From Magnetospira sp. (GTDB taxonomy: Bacteria; Pseudomonadota; Alphaproteobacteria; Rhodospirillales; Magnetospiraceae): DNA of 32,065 nucleotides. Position 1 is the stretch's first letter. Every line of letters begins with the position of its first letter. The notes under the pieces were generated by a model that ran no database searches, was not told where the DNA came from, and saw only the letters and a list, made by a program, of their open reading frames with translations. Positions 1 through 7,332 of the stretch are shown here, piece by piece. Made by a program: the position numbers and the translations under genes. The DNA lies in contig JANQIL010000082.1 of NCBI GenBank assembly GCA_028282245.1, positions 1-32,065 on the forward strand, read 5' to 3'.

Positions 1-24
1 GATACGGCCACCGGTGATCTTCAT
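1..24 (-). CDS. holA: DNA polymerase III delta subunit, first 8 codons (partial)
   Basis: On the minus strand an ATG at 24-22 opens a frame that runs off the window edge, encoding MKITGGRI. HolA proteins of alphaproteobacteria start in a similar way, and holA is the usual gene directly after lptE in the leuS-lptE-holA block. HolA is the delta subunit of the clamp loader, which opens the sliding clamp at the replication fork. Only eight residues are visible, so the call rests mainly on gene order. No strong ribosome-binding site is seen just upstream. The 121-bp repeat at 40-160 lies between this start and the lptE stop. Confidence 0.55.
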
Positions 25-39
25 GCGCGAAAGGGCCTA

Positions 40-160
40 CTCGTGGATCGGATCCAACGCTTGGTACCCAAGCTTTGGATCGGTCGATCCACTAAGCTAG
101 TGATCTGGTGGTTCGATTCAGCCAACGGATGGGACTCATCCGTTGGCATCGAACCACTAG
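40..160 (+). repeat. 121-bp CTAG-bounded double-hairpin repeat, copy 1
   Basis: This is the first of three 121-bp copies (others at 18492-18612 and 23353-23473). Numbered in this orientation, hairpin 1 pairs 2-11 with 46-55, 12-18 with 36-42 and 20-25 with 29-34, with a 3-base loop and a GGT bulge. Hairpin 2 pairs 69-78 with 109-118 and 82-92 with 98-108, with a 5-base loop and a TCA bulge. A 13-base linker joins them. Inside the terminal tetranucleotides the ends are TGGATCG and, inverted, TGGTTCG. The far end here is CTCG instead of CTAG. The CTAG at 157-160 supplies the lptE stop codon. It differs from copy 2 at 4 positions and from copy 3 at 7. It is not coding and has no T-tract. Confidence 0.95.
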
Positions 161-672
161 GGGCGGGCGGCGTCACGACGGGCGCGAAAATGGATCGCCA
201 ATTCGTTGACGATATCCTCGGCCAGCATCCGCGTCGCCTCGCCGCGCGCGTTGCGATCGGCCATTTCGGTGGCGAAATCCGACGATACCACGTTGTAGCT
301 GCTGATCGCGAACACCTCCCCGGAGGTTTCCACCTCCACCGTGCCGGCGCGGCGCAAGGTGTAGCTGACGTTGATCCGCACGTTGGCGCGGGTCGCCGTC
401 TGATCTTCCCGCAAGGCCTTGTACGCGGTGCTTTCCTGCAGGGTGACGGTCAACCGGTAGATGGGCCGATGCGGCTGCCCGCGCGGATTGAGCCGTTCCA
501 TCAAATGGTTGCGCAATTGCTGGCCGATCCGGTCCTCGATGACGCCGACGGCGATCCGGGCCATCTCGGCGGTCACGCCGGAACGGTCGGCCCGATCGTA
601 CAGCGGACGAAAGCCGCATCCGGTCGCGAGCGCCAGAACGGCGACGACCAGCAGGGGCCTAGACCACCACAT
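157..672 (-). CDS. lptE: LPS assembly lipoprotein LptE
   Basis: LptE is the outer-membrane lipoprotein that plugs the LptD barrel and helps deliver lipopolysaccharide to the cell surface. The protein is about 171 residues, usual for the family. It has an N-terminal hydrophobic segment ending in a lipobox (LATGC), then the typical GFRPLY start of the mature LptE domain. I chose the ATG at 672; a TTG at 678 would add two residues. The start overlaps the end of leuS (stop at 661-659), which suggests translational coupling in a leuS-lptE-holA operon. The stop codon TAG (159-157) is the CTAG end of the 121-bp repeat. With the repeat removed, the stop would lie about 15 bases before the holA start. 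Confidence 0.9.
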   Translation of the reverse strand: MWWSRPLLVVAVLALATGCGFRPLYDRADRSGVTAEMARIAVGVIEDRIGQQLRNHLMERLNPRGQPHRPIYRLTVTLQESTAYKALREDQTATRANVRINVSYTLRRAGTVEVETSGEVFAISSYNVVSSDFATEMADRNARGEATRMLAEDIVNELAIHFRARRDAARP

Positions 673-3217
673 TGACAATCCGGTTCGGCACCACCACCAC
701 CTTGCGCGGCGGCCTGCCGTCCATCGCCCGTTGCACGTTCTCCAGCGCCAGGGCCAGCGATTCGGCGGTCGCGCGGTCGCAGTCCCGGGGCGCGTCCACC
801 TGGCCGCGCAGCTTACCGTTGACCTGCACCGCCAGGGTCACCGAATCGTCGACGATCAGCGCCGGATCGAAGACCGGCCAAGGGTGTTCGACCAGCAGGG
901 CGGCGTGGCCCAGCCGTTGCCAAAGCTCCTCCGCCAGATGCGGCATCATGGGTCCGATGAGCGTGACCAGCGTCTCCAGCGCCTCGCGCAATGTCCAGGC
1001 CGCGCCGGGAGTTCCCGGGGATGCCTCGCCGATCCGGTTGGTGAATTCGCGAATTCTTGCCACCGCCTTGTTGAAATGGAATCTTTCCAGATCGTCGGTG
1101 ACCGCCGCGATGCAGCGATGCGTCTCGCGGCGCAGGGCATCATCGAGCGCCGCCGGCATCGGCGTTCCCGGCGGCGGCAGGGCGTCCGCCGTGTCCTCGA
1201 TCAGCCGCCACAACCGGTTGACATAACGCCAGGCACCCTCGATCCCGGCATCCGTCCAGTCCAGGTCGCGGTCCGGCGGGCTGTCGGAAAGCATGAACAG
1301 CCGGGCGGTGTCGGCGCCATAGGTCTCGATGATCGTTTCCGGGTCGACCACGTTGCGTTTCGATTTCGACATCTTCTCGGACCGGCCGACGGTCACCGGC
1401 GCGCCGCCGTCCACCGTGACGACACCGCCGTTCCCGGCCGGCGTGACCTGGGTCGGGAACAGCCACGCCCCGGCCTCGTCGCGGTACGTCTCGTGGCAGA
1501 TCATGCCCTGGGTCAGGAGACCGGCGAAGGGTTCCTCGACATCCAGATAGCCGCATTTCCTAAGCGCCCGGGTGAAGAACCGGGAATACAACAGGTGCAA
1601 TACCGCGTGTTCGACGCCGCCGATATACTGGTCGACCGGCATCCAATAGGCCGCCGTTTCGCGATCGAAACCACGTGCCGCGTTGGTCGGATCGGCATAA
1701 CGAAGAAAATACCAGGACGATTCGATGAACGTATCAAAGGTATCCGTCTCGCGCCGCGCCGCCCGGTTGCAGGACGGGCAGTTCACGTGTTTCCAGGTCG
1801 GGTGGTGCTCCAGCGGATTGCCCGGCGTGTCGAACGTCACGTCGTCCGGAAGACGGACCGGAAGCTGGTCCTCCGGAACCGGCACGATGCCGCAGGCCTC
1901 GCAATGGATCACCGGGATCGGACAGCCCCAGTAGCGCTGCCGCGATATCCCCCAGTCGCGCAGCCGGAACTGAACGGCGCGGGTGCCCAGGTCGGCCCGC
2001 TCGAAGCGGTCGATGGCGGCCGCCTTGGCCGCCGCCACGTCGAGCCCGTTCAGGAACTCGGAATTGATCATCCGGCCGTCGTCGGTATGGGCCACGTCGC
2101 CGATCTCGAAGGTGTCCGGATCGGCGTCGGGCGGACAGACCACGGGGGTGACGTCCAGGCCGTATTTGCGGGCGAAATCCAGGTCCCGCTGATCATGCGC
2201 CGGACATCCGAAGATCGCTCCGGTGCCGTAGTCCATGAGCACGAAATTGGCCACGTAGAGCGGCACCGCGTGATCGGCCAGGAACGGATGACGGACCCTC
2301 AGGCCGCTGTCGTGGCCGCGCTTCTCCGCCGTCTCGATGGCCGCTTCGCTGGTTCCCAGGCGGTCGCACTCGGCGATGAAGGCGCGGAGCGCCGGATCGG
2401 TCTCCGCCAGTTCGGCGGCCAGCGGGTGGCGTGCCGAAATGGCGCAGAACGAGGCCCCGAACACGGTGTCCGGCCGGGTGGTGAACATCTCCAGCGGCGC
2501 GTCCCGGCCCTCGATGGTCCAACGCATGTGCAGGCCCTCGGAGCGGCCGATCCAGTTTTCCTGCATCAGGCGCACCTTGTCCGGCCAGCGGTTCAGTTCG
2601 GCCAGGGCCGACCGCAACTCTTCCGCGAATTCCGTGATTCTGAAAAACCACTGAGACAATTCGCGACGTTCCACCTCGGCCCCCGAGCGCCAGCCGCGCC
2701 CGTCGATGACCTGTTCGTTGGCCAGCACGGTGTTTTCCACCGGGTCCCAGTTGACCCAGGATTCCTTGCGATAGGCCAGGCCGGCGGCCAGGAAGTCGAG
2801 GAACATCTTCTGTTCGTGGCGGTAATAATCGGGATCGCAGGTGGCCACCTCGCGCGCCCAGTCGTAGGACAGGCCCATCCGCTTGAGCTGCGCCCGCATG
2901 GTGTCGATGTTCTCGCGGGTCCATTCGGCGGGGTGCGCCCCGGCCTGCATGGCGGCGTTCTCGGCCGGCAGGCCGAAGGCATCCCAGCCCATAGGATGCA
3001 GGACGTTATGACCGCGCGCCCGCTTGTAGCGGGCCACCAGATCGCCGAGCGTGTAGTTGCGCACATGCCCCATGTGGATGCGCCCGGATGGATAGGGAAA
3101 CATCTCCAGGACGTAGTATTTCTCGCGGCGGTCGTTCACGACCGCGCGAAACGATTGGCGTTCGTCCCAGATGGCCTGCCATCTGGATTCGGTTTCCCTG
3201 AAATTGTAGCGCGACAT
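659..3217 (-). CDS. leuS: Leucyl-tRNA synthetase
   Basis: This class I aminoacyl-tRNA synthetase charges tRNA-Leu in the cytoplasm. The ATG at 3217 gives 852 residues, the normal bacterial LeuS length; a longer upstream frame exists but the protein clearly begins [13 protein letters not shown]. Visible features are the HIGH-type motif HMGH at residues 48-51, the CP1 editing domain with TTRPDTVFG, paired Cys motifs (CEAC and CPSC) of the zinc-binding insertion, and KMSKS near residue 615. The C-terminal anticodon-binding and leucyl-specific regions are intact. It follows the DUF3576 lipoprotein gene by 68 bp and overlaps lptE, so these genes are probably co-transcribed. Confidence 0.97.
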   Translation of the reverse strand: MSRYNFRETESRWQAIWDERQSFRAVVNDRREKYYVLEMFPYPSGRIHMGHVRNYTLGDLVARYKRARGHNVLHPMGWDAFGLPAENAAMQAGAHPAEWTRENIDTMRAQLKRMGLSYDWAREVATCDPDYYRHEQKMFLDFLAAGLAYRKESWVNWDPVENTVLANEQVIDGRGWRSGAEVERRELSQWFFRITEFAEELRSALAELNRWPDKVRLMQENWIGRSEGLHMRWTIEGRDAPLEMFTTRPDTVFGASFCAISARHPLAAELAETDPALRAFIAECDRLGTSEAAIETAEKRGHDSGLRVRHPFLADHAVPLYVANFVLMDYGTGAIFGCPAHDQRDLDFARKYGLDVTPVVCPPDADPDTFEIGDVAHTDDGRMINSEFLNGLDVAAAKAAAIDRFERADLGTRAVQFRLRDWGISRQRYWGCPIPVIHCEACGIVPVPEDQLPVRLPDDVTFDTPGNPLEHHPTWKHVNCPSCNRAARRETDTFDTFIESSWYFLRYADPTNAARGFDRETAAYWMPVDQYIGGVEHAVLHLLYSRFFTRALRKCGYLDVEEPFAGLLTQGMICHETYRDEAGAWLFPTQVTPAGNGGVVTVDGGAPVTVGRSEKMSKSKRNVVDPETIIETYGADTARLFMLSDSPPDRDLDWTDAGIEGAWRYVNRLWRLIEDTADALPPPGTPMPAALDDALRRETHRCIAAVTDDLERFHFNKAVARIREFTNRIGEASPGTPGAAWTLREALETLVTLIGPMMPHLAEELWQRLGHAALLVEHPWPVFDPALIVDDSVTLAVQVNGKLRGQVDAPRDCDRATAESLALALENVQRAMDGRPPRKVVVVPNRIVNVVV

Positions 3218-3285
3218 GATACGGCTTCTTTCCCGGCCCGCCGGGGCCCGCTGGCGATTATGGGGTTGGACGAGACGTTGGCGCC

Positions 3286-3840
3286 CTACTGCGCCTCGGA
3301 CTGCACGGCGGCGCGGCGCATCTGGCGGGCCCGCAGCAGGATGGCGTTCTCCATGTCGGTCGCCGTCTGTTCCGGCACCGCGCCGTCGCGCCATTCCGGC
3401 CCCATCCGCACCTGGCGGAACACGGCGACCCGCACGCCGTCGGCGCGCAGCGCGCGGCTGAGGATATAGACCTGCAGCTTGAACCGTTCGTTCGGCACCT
3501 CCCGTGGCGCGTGCCAGTCGGTGAGGATGACGCCGCCGAACGGGTCGGCCGAGGTGATCGGCATGAAGCTCAGGGTATCCAGGCTGGCCCGCCACAGGTA
3601 GCCGTTGACGCCAAGCCCGCCGCCGCCCTGCTCGTCCTGGGTCGCCTTGTCGTCGCCGAACAGGGTCAGGCCGCCCTCGCCGAACACGGTTTCCCGTTTG
3701 TCGTAGTTTTTCGGGTCGTAGGGATTTTCCCAGCCCGGATTGCTGCTGTCGCAGGCCGTGAGTCCGCCGGCAATCAGCAGGACGGTCAGGCCCAGGCAAA
3801 TCCCCCTTCGGCACCTGTCAGCGATTCCTCGCGGGTTCAT
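3286..3840 (-). CDS. DUF3576-family lipoprotein
   Basis: This is a lipoprotein of about 184 residues of unknown function, matching the DUF3576 family often found just upstream of leuS in alphaproteobacteria. The N-terminus has a basic stretch, a hydrophobic segment and a lipobox ending LTAC, so the mature protein should be lipid-anchored at a Cys near residue 30. The mature start is Asn/Asp/Tyr-rich and a Gly-rich stretch follows ([12 protein letters not shown]). The ATG at 3840 has GGAAG five bases upstream and is preferred over a TTG at 3852. The function is not known; the neighbourhood (lptE, leuS) suggests an envelope role only by association. Confidence 0.8.
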   Translation of the reverse strand: MNPRGIADRCRRGICLGLTVLLIAGGLTACDSSNPGWENPYDPKNYDKRETVFGEGGLTLFGDDKATQDEQGGGGLGVNGYLWRASLDTLSFMPITSADPFGGVILTDWHAPREVPNERFKLQVYILSRALRADGVRVAVFRQVRMGPEWRDGAVPEQTATDMENAILLRARQMRRAAVQSEAQ

Positions 3841-3899
3841 GCGCGCTTCCAATCTCGCCTTGGCGGACTCGTCCGCCCGTCGCCGTCTCGATAGGCGTT

Positions 3900-3927
3900 T
3901 TTACAACGCTCCCGACCGCGAAGGCAA
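3900..3927 (-). promoter_or_regulatory. Candidate promoter for the DUF3576-leuS-lptE operon
   Basis: Reading the minus strand, TTGCCT (3927-3922) and TGTAAA (3905-3900) are separated by 16 bases, about 60 bp before the DUF3576 start. It lies in the 303-bp divergent gap 3841-4143, which holds no convincing gene. This is a pattern match by eye only. Confidence 0.3.
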
Positions 3928-4000
3928 ATCCCCGTTTCGATGTGGGCGGAGTGCCGCGAACCGCCGCCAGGGCCCGGTCGCGCGGGACAATGTGGTAGAA

Positions 4001-4029
4001 TTGACACACTGCGCCTGGAACGACACATT
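4001..4029 (+). promoter_or_regulatory. Candidate sigma70-type promoter for the porin gene
   Basis: TTGACA (4001-4006) matches the -35 consensus perfectly. CACATT (4024-4029) at 17-bp spacing is a weak -10. A second TTGACC at 4046-4051 has no better partner. The implied 5' leader is about 110 bases. The gap 3841-4143 otherwise contains no recognisable RNA gene. Confidence 0.4.
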
Positions 4030-4143
4030 CGCGGCGCGATCGAACTTGACCCAACGACCGGTAAATGGCGGTATGGAACCTGCATCGAACGAGTCACCGG
4101 GCGACTGCTCGGATGTTCACCCGAATCGCAAGAGAGGAAAGCT

Positions 4144-5268
4144 ATGAAAAAGGTTCTCTCGGCCACGACCGCCCTGGTCTGCGCCACCATGCTGGTCGCC
4201 CCGGCCGCCCAGGCCGCCGATCCGATCAAGATCCAGATCGGTGGTTTCATGGAGCAGTGGGTCGGTTATGCCGACAACGACAGCTCCAACAACGTCAAGG
4301 ATTTGGCCGACTTCGACACCAAGTCGGACACCGAGGTCTATTTCCGCGGCTCGACCACCCTGGATAACGGCCTGACCATCGCGGTCCGCATTGACATGGA
4401 AGGCGATCACCCAGGCGGCGCCATTGACGACAGCTTCCTGACCGTTTCGTCGGACACCTACGGCAGGCTGATCATTGGTCAGACCAAGCACGCCGCCTAC
4501 GACATCCAGCACACCTCCCCGGACGTGGGCATCGGCCTGGCCGACGGCGACACCACCGATTGGGTTCCCGCTCCGGCCGGTTTCAACGGCCGGGCCGGCG
4601 ATTTCAGCCTGGACCCGTTCGTGGCCGGTAACGACGCCAACAAGATCAAGTATTTCACCCCGTCGTTCTATGGCCTGACCCTGGCTGCGTCCTATTCCCC
4701 GGAAGAAAGCGACAGCAACAATCAGCCGGAACGCCGGGTCACCGGCGACGGCCCGGCCTGGTCGATCGGCGGTATCTTCACGACCGAGTTCGAGGGCGTG
4801 GGCATCGGCATCAACGGCGGTATCGCCCGGGTCGGCAACGAAAACCTCAATGGTTCCGCCAACCACACCTCGGCGACCATGTATGAGGGTGGCGGCGAGA
4901 TCACCTATCAGGGCTTCACCCTGTCGGGCGGCTATCTGCGCACCAAGCAGGAAGACAGCCAGCGTCAACAGGTCGTCGCCGCGGAATCCATCAACGGCTA
5001 CGGCTTTGACCTCGGCGTCGCCTACGCGACCGGCCCCTATGCTATCTCGCTGAGCTACGGCTACAACGAGGAAGAGGGCACCGTGAACGTCTCGGACAAC
5101 AACACCGAGGAAGCCTGGATGCTGTCCGGCAGGTATGACCTGGGTGCCGGCGTGTCTCTGCGGAGCTCGATCTTCAGCGTCGAGTACGAGGGCGAGGACA
5201 GCAACGACGCCGGCGCCGACGACAACGACGCCTGGGGCGTGGTTGCCGGCATGCGCGTGGACTTCTAG
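4144..5268 (+). CDS. Outer-membrane porin (Gram-negative porin family)
   Basis: The product is 374 residues with a clear Sec signal peptide (MKKVLSATTAL, cleavage after AQAA) and a mature start resembling alphaproteobacterial trimeric porins (KIQIGGFMEQWVGY). The body shows alternating polar/aromatic beta-strand patterns, Asp/Asn/Gly-rich loops, motifs such as TYGRLIIGQ and a C-terminal Phe (GMRVDF), the usual signal for the BAM machinery. It should form a beta-barrel for diffusion of small hydrophilic solutes. The ATG at 4144 follows a GAGAGGAAA ribosome-binding site; longer in-frame extensions lack a signal peptide. It is a single-gene unit, with a promoter candidate upstream and a strong terminator downstream. 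Confidence 0.93.
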   Translation: MKKVLSATTALVCATMLVAPAAQAADPIKIQIGGFMEQWVGYADNDSSNNVKDLADFDTKSDTEVYFRGSTTLDNGLTIAVRIDMEGDHPGGAIDDSFLTVSSDTYGRLIIGQTKHAAYDIQHTSPDVGIGLADGDTTDWVPAPAGFNGRAGDFSLDPFVAGNDANKIKYFTPSFYGLTLAASYSPEESDSNNQPERRVTGDGPAWSIGGIFTTEFEGVGIGINGGIARVGNENLNGSANHTSATMYEGGGEITYQGFTLSGGYLRTKQEDSQRQQVVAAESINGYGFDLGVAYATGPYAISLSYGYNEEEGTVNVSDNNTEEAWMLSGRYDLGAGVSLRSSIFSVEYEGEDSNDAGADDNDAWGVVAGMRVDF

Positions 5269-5295
5269 GGTTCTCGGATCCTTTAAGCTTTCGGG

Positions 5296-5323
5296 AAAGG
5301 GCGGCCTTCGGGCCGCCCTTTTT
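5296..5323 (+). terminator. Rho-independent terminator after the porin gene
   Basis: A GC-rich stem GGGCGGCC / GGCCGCCC (5299-5306 and 5311-5318) closes a TTCG tetraloop and is followed by five T residues, with A residues upstream extending the stem. It lies 28 bp after the porin stop. The A-tract on the other side could also let it stop convergent lepA transcripts. Confidence 0.92.
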
Positions 5324-5436
5324 CGTTTCGGGGTTTCCGCGAAGTTCAAGTCGATGAGTTCGTGGTCGATGCCGGTGGGCAAAGCCATGCCTTCGGGCAA
5401 ATTCGCGTCCGCGATCCGGCCCGGAGGCGATCCGCC

Positions 5437-7242
5437 TTAATCGTCACCCATTTTCAACGCGGCGATGAAGGCGGACTGCGGAATCTCGACCTTGCCGAAC
5501 TGGCGCATCTTCCTCTTGCCCGCCTTCTGTTTTTCGAGGAGCTTTCGCTTGCGGGTGATGTCGCCGCCATAGCATTTGGCGGTGACGTCCTTGCGCAGCG
5601 CCGAGATGGTTTCCCGCGCGATCACCTTGCCGCCGATCGCCGCCTGGATCGGGATCTTGAAAAGCTGTCGCGGGATCAGGTCCTTGAGCCGTTCGCAGAC
5701 GGCGCGACCGCGATATTCGGACTGGCCGCGATGGCAGATGAAGGCCAGGGCGTCGACCGGCTCCTGATTCACCAGGATGCCGACCTTGACCAGATCGCCC
5801 TCCTCGTAGTCGTCCATCTCGTAATCGAAGCTGGCATAGCCGCGCGAAATCGACTTCAGACGGTCGTAGAAGTCGAACACCACTTCGTTGAGCGGCAGCC
5901 GATAGACCGCCATCGCGCGGCTGCCGGCGTAGGTCAGCTCGATCTGCCGGCCGCGCCGCTCGGTGCACAGGGACAGCACCGCGCCAAGATAGTCGTCGGG
6001 GACCAGGATGGTCGCCTTGATCCAGGGTTCGGCGACGCTCTCGATCAGGCTCGGATCGGGAAAGTCGGCCGGGTTGTGTAGGTCGAACGCCGTGCCGTCG
6101 GTCCGCGCGACGCGATAGGCGACGCTGGGCGCGGTGGTGATCAGGTCAAGATCGAACTCGCGTTCCAGGCGTTCCTGTACGATCTCCAGGTGCAGAAGGC
6201 CCAGGAACCCGCAGCGGAACCCGAACCCGAGGGCGGCCGAGTTCTCTGGCTCGAACTCGAAGCTGGAGTCGTTCAGGCGCAGCTTCGAGAGACTTTCGCG
6301 CAGGTCCTCGAAATCCGCCGCGTCGGACGGGAACAGGGAGCAGAACACCACCGGCACCGAGGGATTGAAGCCGGGCAGCGGCTCGGCGGCGCCGTTCTTC
6401 TCGGCGGTAATGGTGTCGCCGACGTTGGTATCGGCCACCGTCTTGATGGAGGCGGTGAAGTAGCCCATCTCGCCGGGCCCGAGGGCGTCGGTCTTGGTGA
6501 TCTTCGGGGTGAAGACGCCGACCTGGTCGATCTGATGGATCGTCCCGCCGGCCATCATCCGGATTCTCATGCCGCGCCTCAGGTGGCCATCGTGGACGCG
6601 GACCAGGATCATCACCCCCAGATAGGGATCGTACCAGGAATCGACCAGCAGCGCCTTGAGGGGCGCCTCGGCCGATCCGGCCGGCGACGGCAGCCGGGCG
6701 ACCAACGCCTCCAGAACCTCCGGCACTCCCGTCCCGCTTTTCGCCGACACCGCCAGGGCGCCCGAGGCGTCGAGTCCGATCACGTCCTCGATCTGCCGGG
6801 TGATTCGCTCCGGCTCGGCGGCCGGCAGGTCGATCTTGTTGAGGACGGGAATGATCTCGTGATCGTTGTCGATGGCCAGATAGACGTTGGCCAGGGTCTG
6901 CGCCTCCACCCCCTGGGTCGAGTCGACGATCAGCAGAGACCCCTCGCAGGCGGCGAGACTGCGGCTCACCTCGTAGGCGAAGTCCACGTGACCCGGGGTG
7001 TCCATCATGTTGAGGACGTAGGTCTCGCCATTGTGCGCCGTGTATTCCAGGCGCACCGTCTGCGCCTTGATGGTGATGCCGCGCTCGCGCTCGATATCCA
7101 TGGAATCGAGCACCTGCTCCTTCATCTCGCGATCGGTCAGGCCGCCGCAGATCTGGATCATGCGATCGGCCAGGGTCGATTTCCCGTGGTCGATATGGGC
7201 GATGATCGCGAAATTGCGGATGTGTTCGAGGTCGGTCGTCAT
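5437..7242 (-). CDS. lepA: Elongation factor 4 (LepA) GTPase
   Basis: LepA is a translational GTPase that acts on stalled or mispositioned ribosomes. The 601-residue length is standard. The G1 motif AHIDHGKST is near residue 15, followed by ERGITIKAQ (switch I), DTPGHVDF (G3) and [12 protein letters not shown] (G4). The C-terminal LepA-specific domain is present ([20 protein letters not shown]) and ends [13 protein letters not shown], as in the family. The ATG at 7242 is the natural start. It lies 90 bp downstream of glnE on the same strand and converges on the porin gene. Confidence 0.97.
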   Translation of the reverse strand: MTTDLEHIRNFAIIAHIDHGKSTLADRMIQICGGLTDREMKEQVLDSMDIERERGITIKAQTVRLEYTAHNGETYVLNMMDTPGHVDFAYEVSRSLAACEGSLLIVDSTQGVEAQTLANVYLAIDNDHEIIPVLNKIDLPAAEPERITRQIEDVIGLDASGALAVSAKSGTGVPEVLEALVARLPSPAGSAEAPLKALLVDSWYDPYLGVMILVRVHDGHLRRGMRIRMMAGGTIHQIDQVGVFTPKITKTDALGPGEMGYFTASIKTVADTNVGDTITAEKNGAAEPLPGFNPSVPVVFCSLFPSDAADFEDLRESLSKLRLNDSSFEFEPENSAALGFGFRCGFLGLLHLEIVQERLEREFDLDLITTAPSVAYRVARTDGTAFDLHNPADFPDPSLIESVAEPWIKATILVPDDYLGAVLSLCTERRGRQIELTYAGSRAMAVYRLPLNEVVFDFYDRLKSISRGYASFDYEMDDYEEGDLVKVGILVNQEPVDALAFICHRGQSEYRGRAVCERLKDLIPRQLFKIPIQAAIGGKVIARETISALRKDVTAKCYGGDITRKRKLLEKQKAGKRKMRQFGKVEIPQSAFIAALKMGDD

Positions 7243-7332
7243 GGCGGCGGTTCATAACACCATCGGCGCCGCATTGCCACACATCCTCGCGACGCGCGAT
7301 CGGCGAAACGATTCCGACTCGCCTCGCGGGGA

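Noticed and set aside
43-675. A frame on the plus strand starting in repeat copy 1, whose first 39 residues recur in frames at the other two copies
   Set aside because: The shared peptide is a translation of the repeat itself; the rest of each frame is antisense to real genes (lptE here) and differs between copies.
461-3469. A 1002-residue open frame on the plus strand opposite leuS
   Set aside because: Antisense to a clear leuS with all motifs; a long open shadow frame is common in GC-rich DNA, and its composition is Arg/Gly/His-rich with no recognisable domain.
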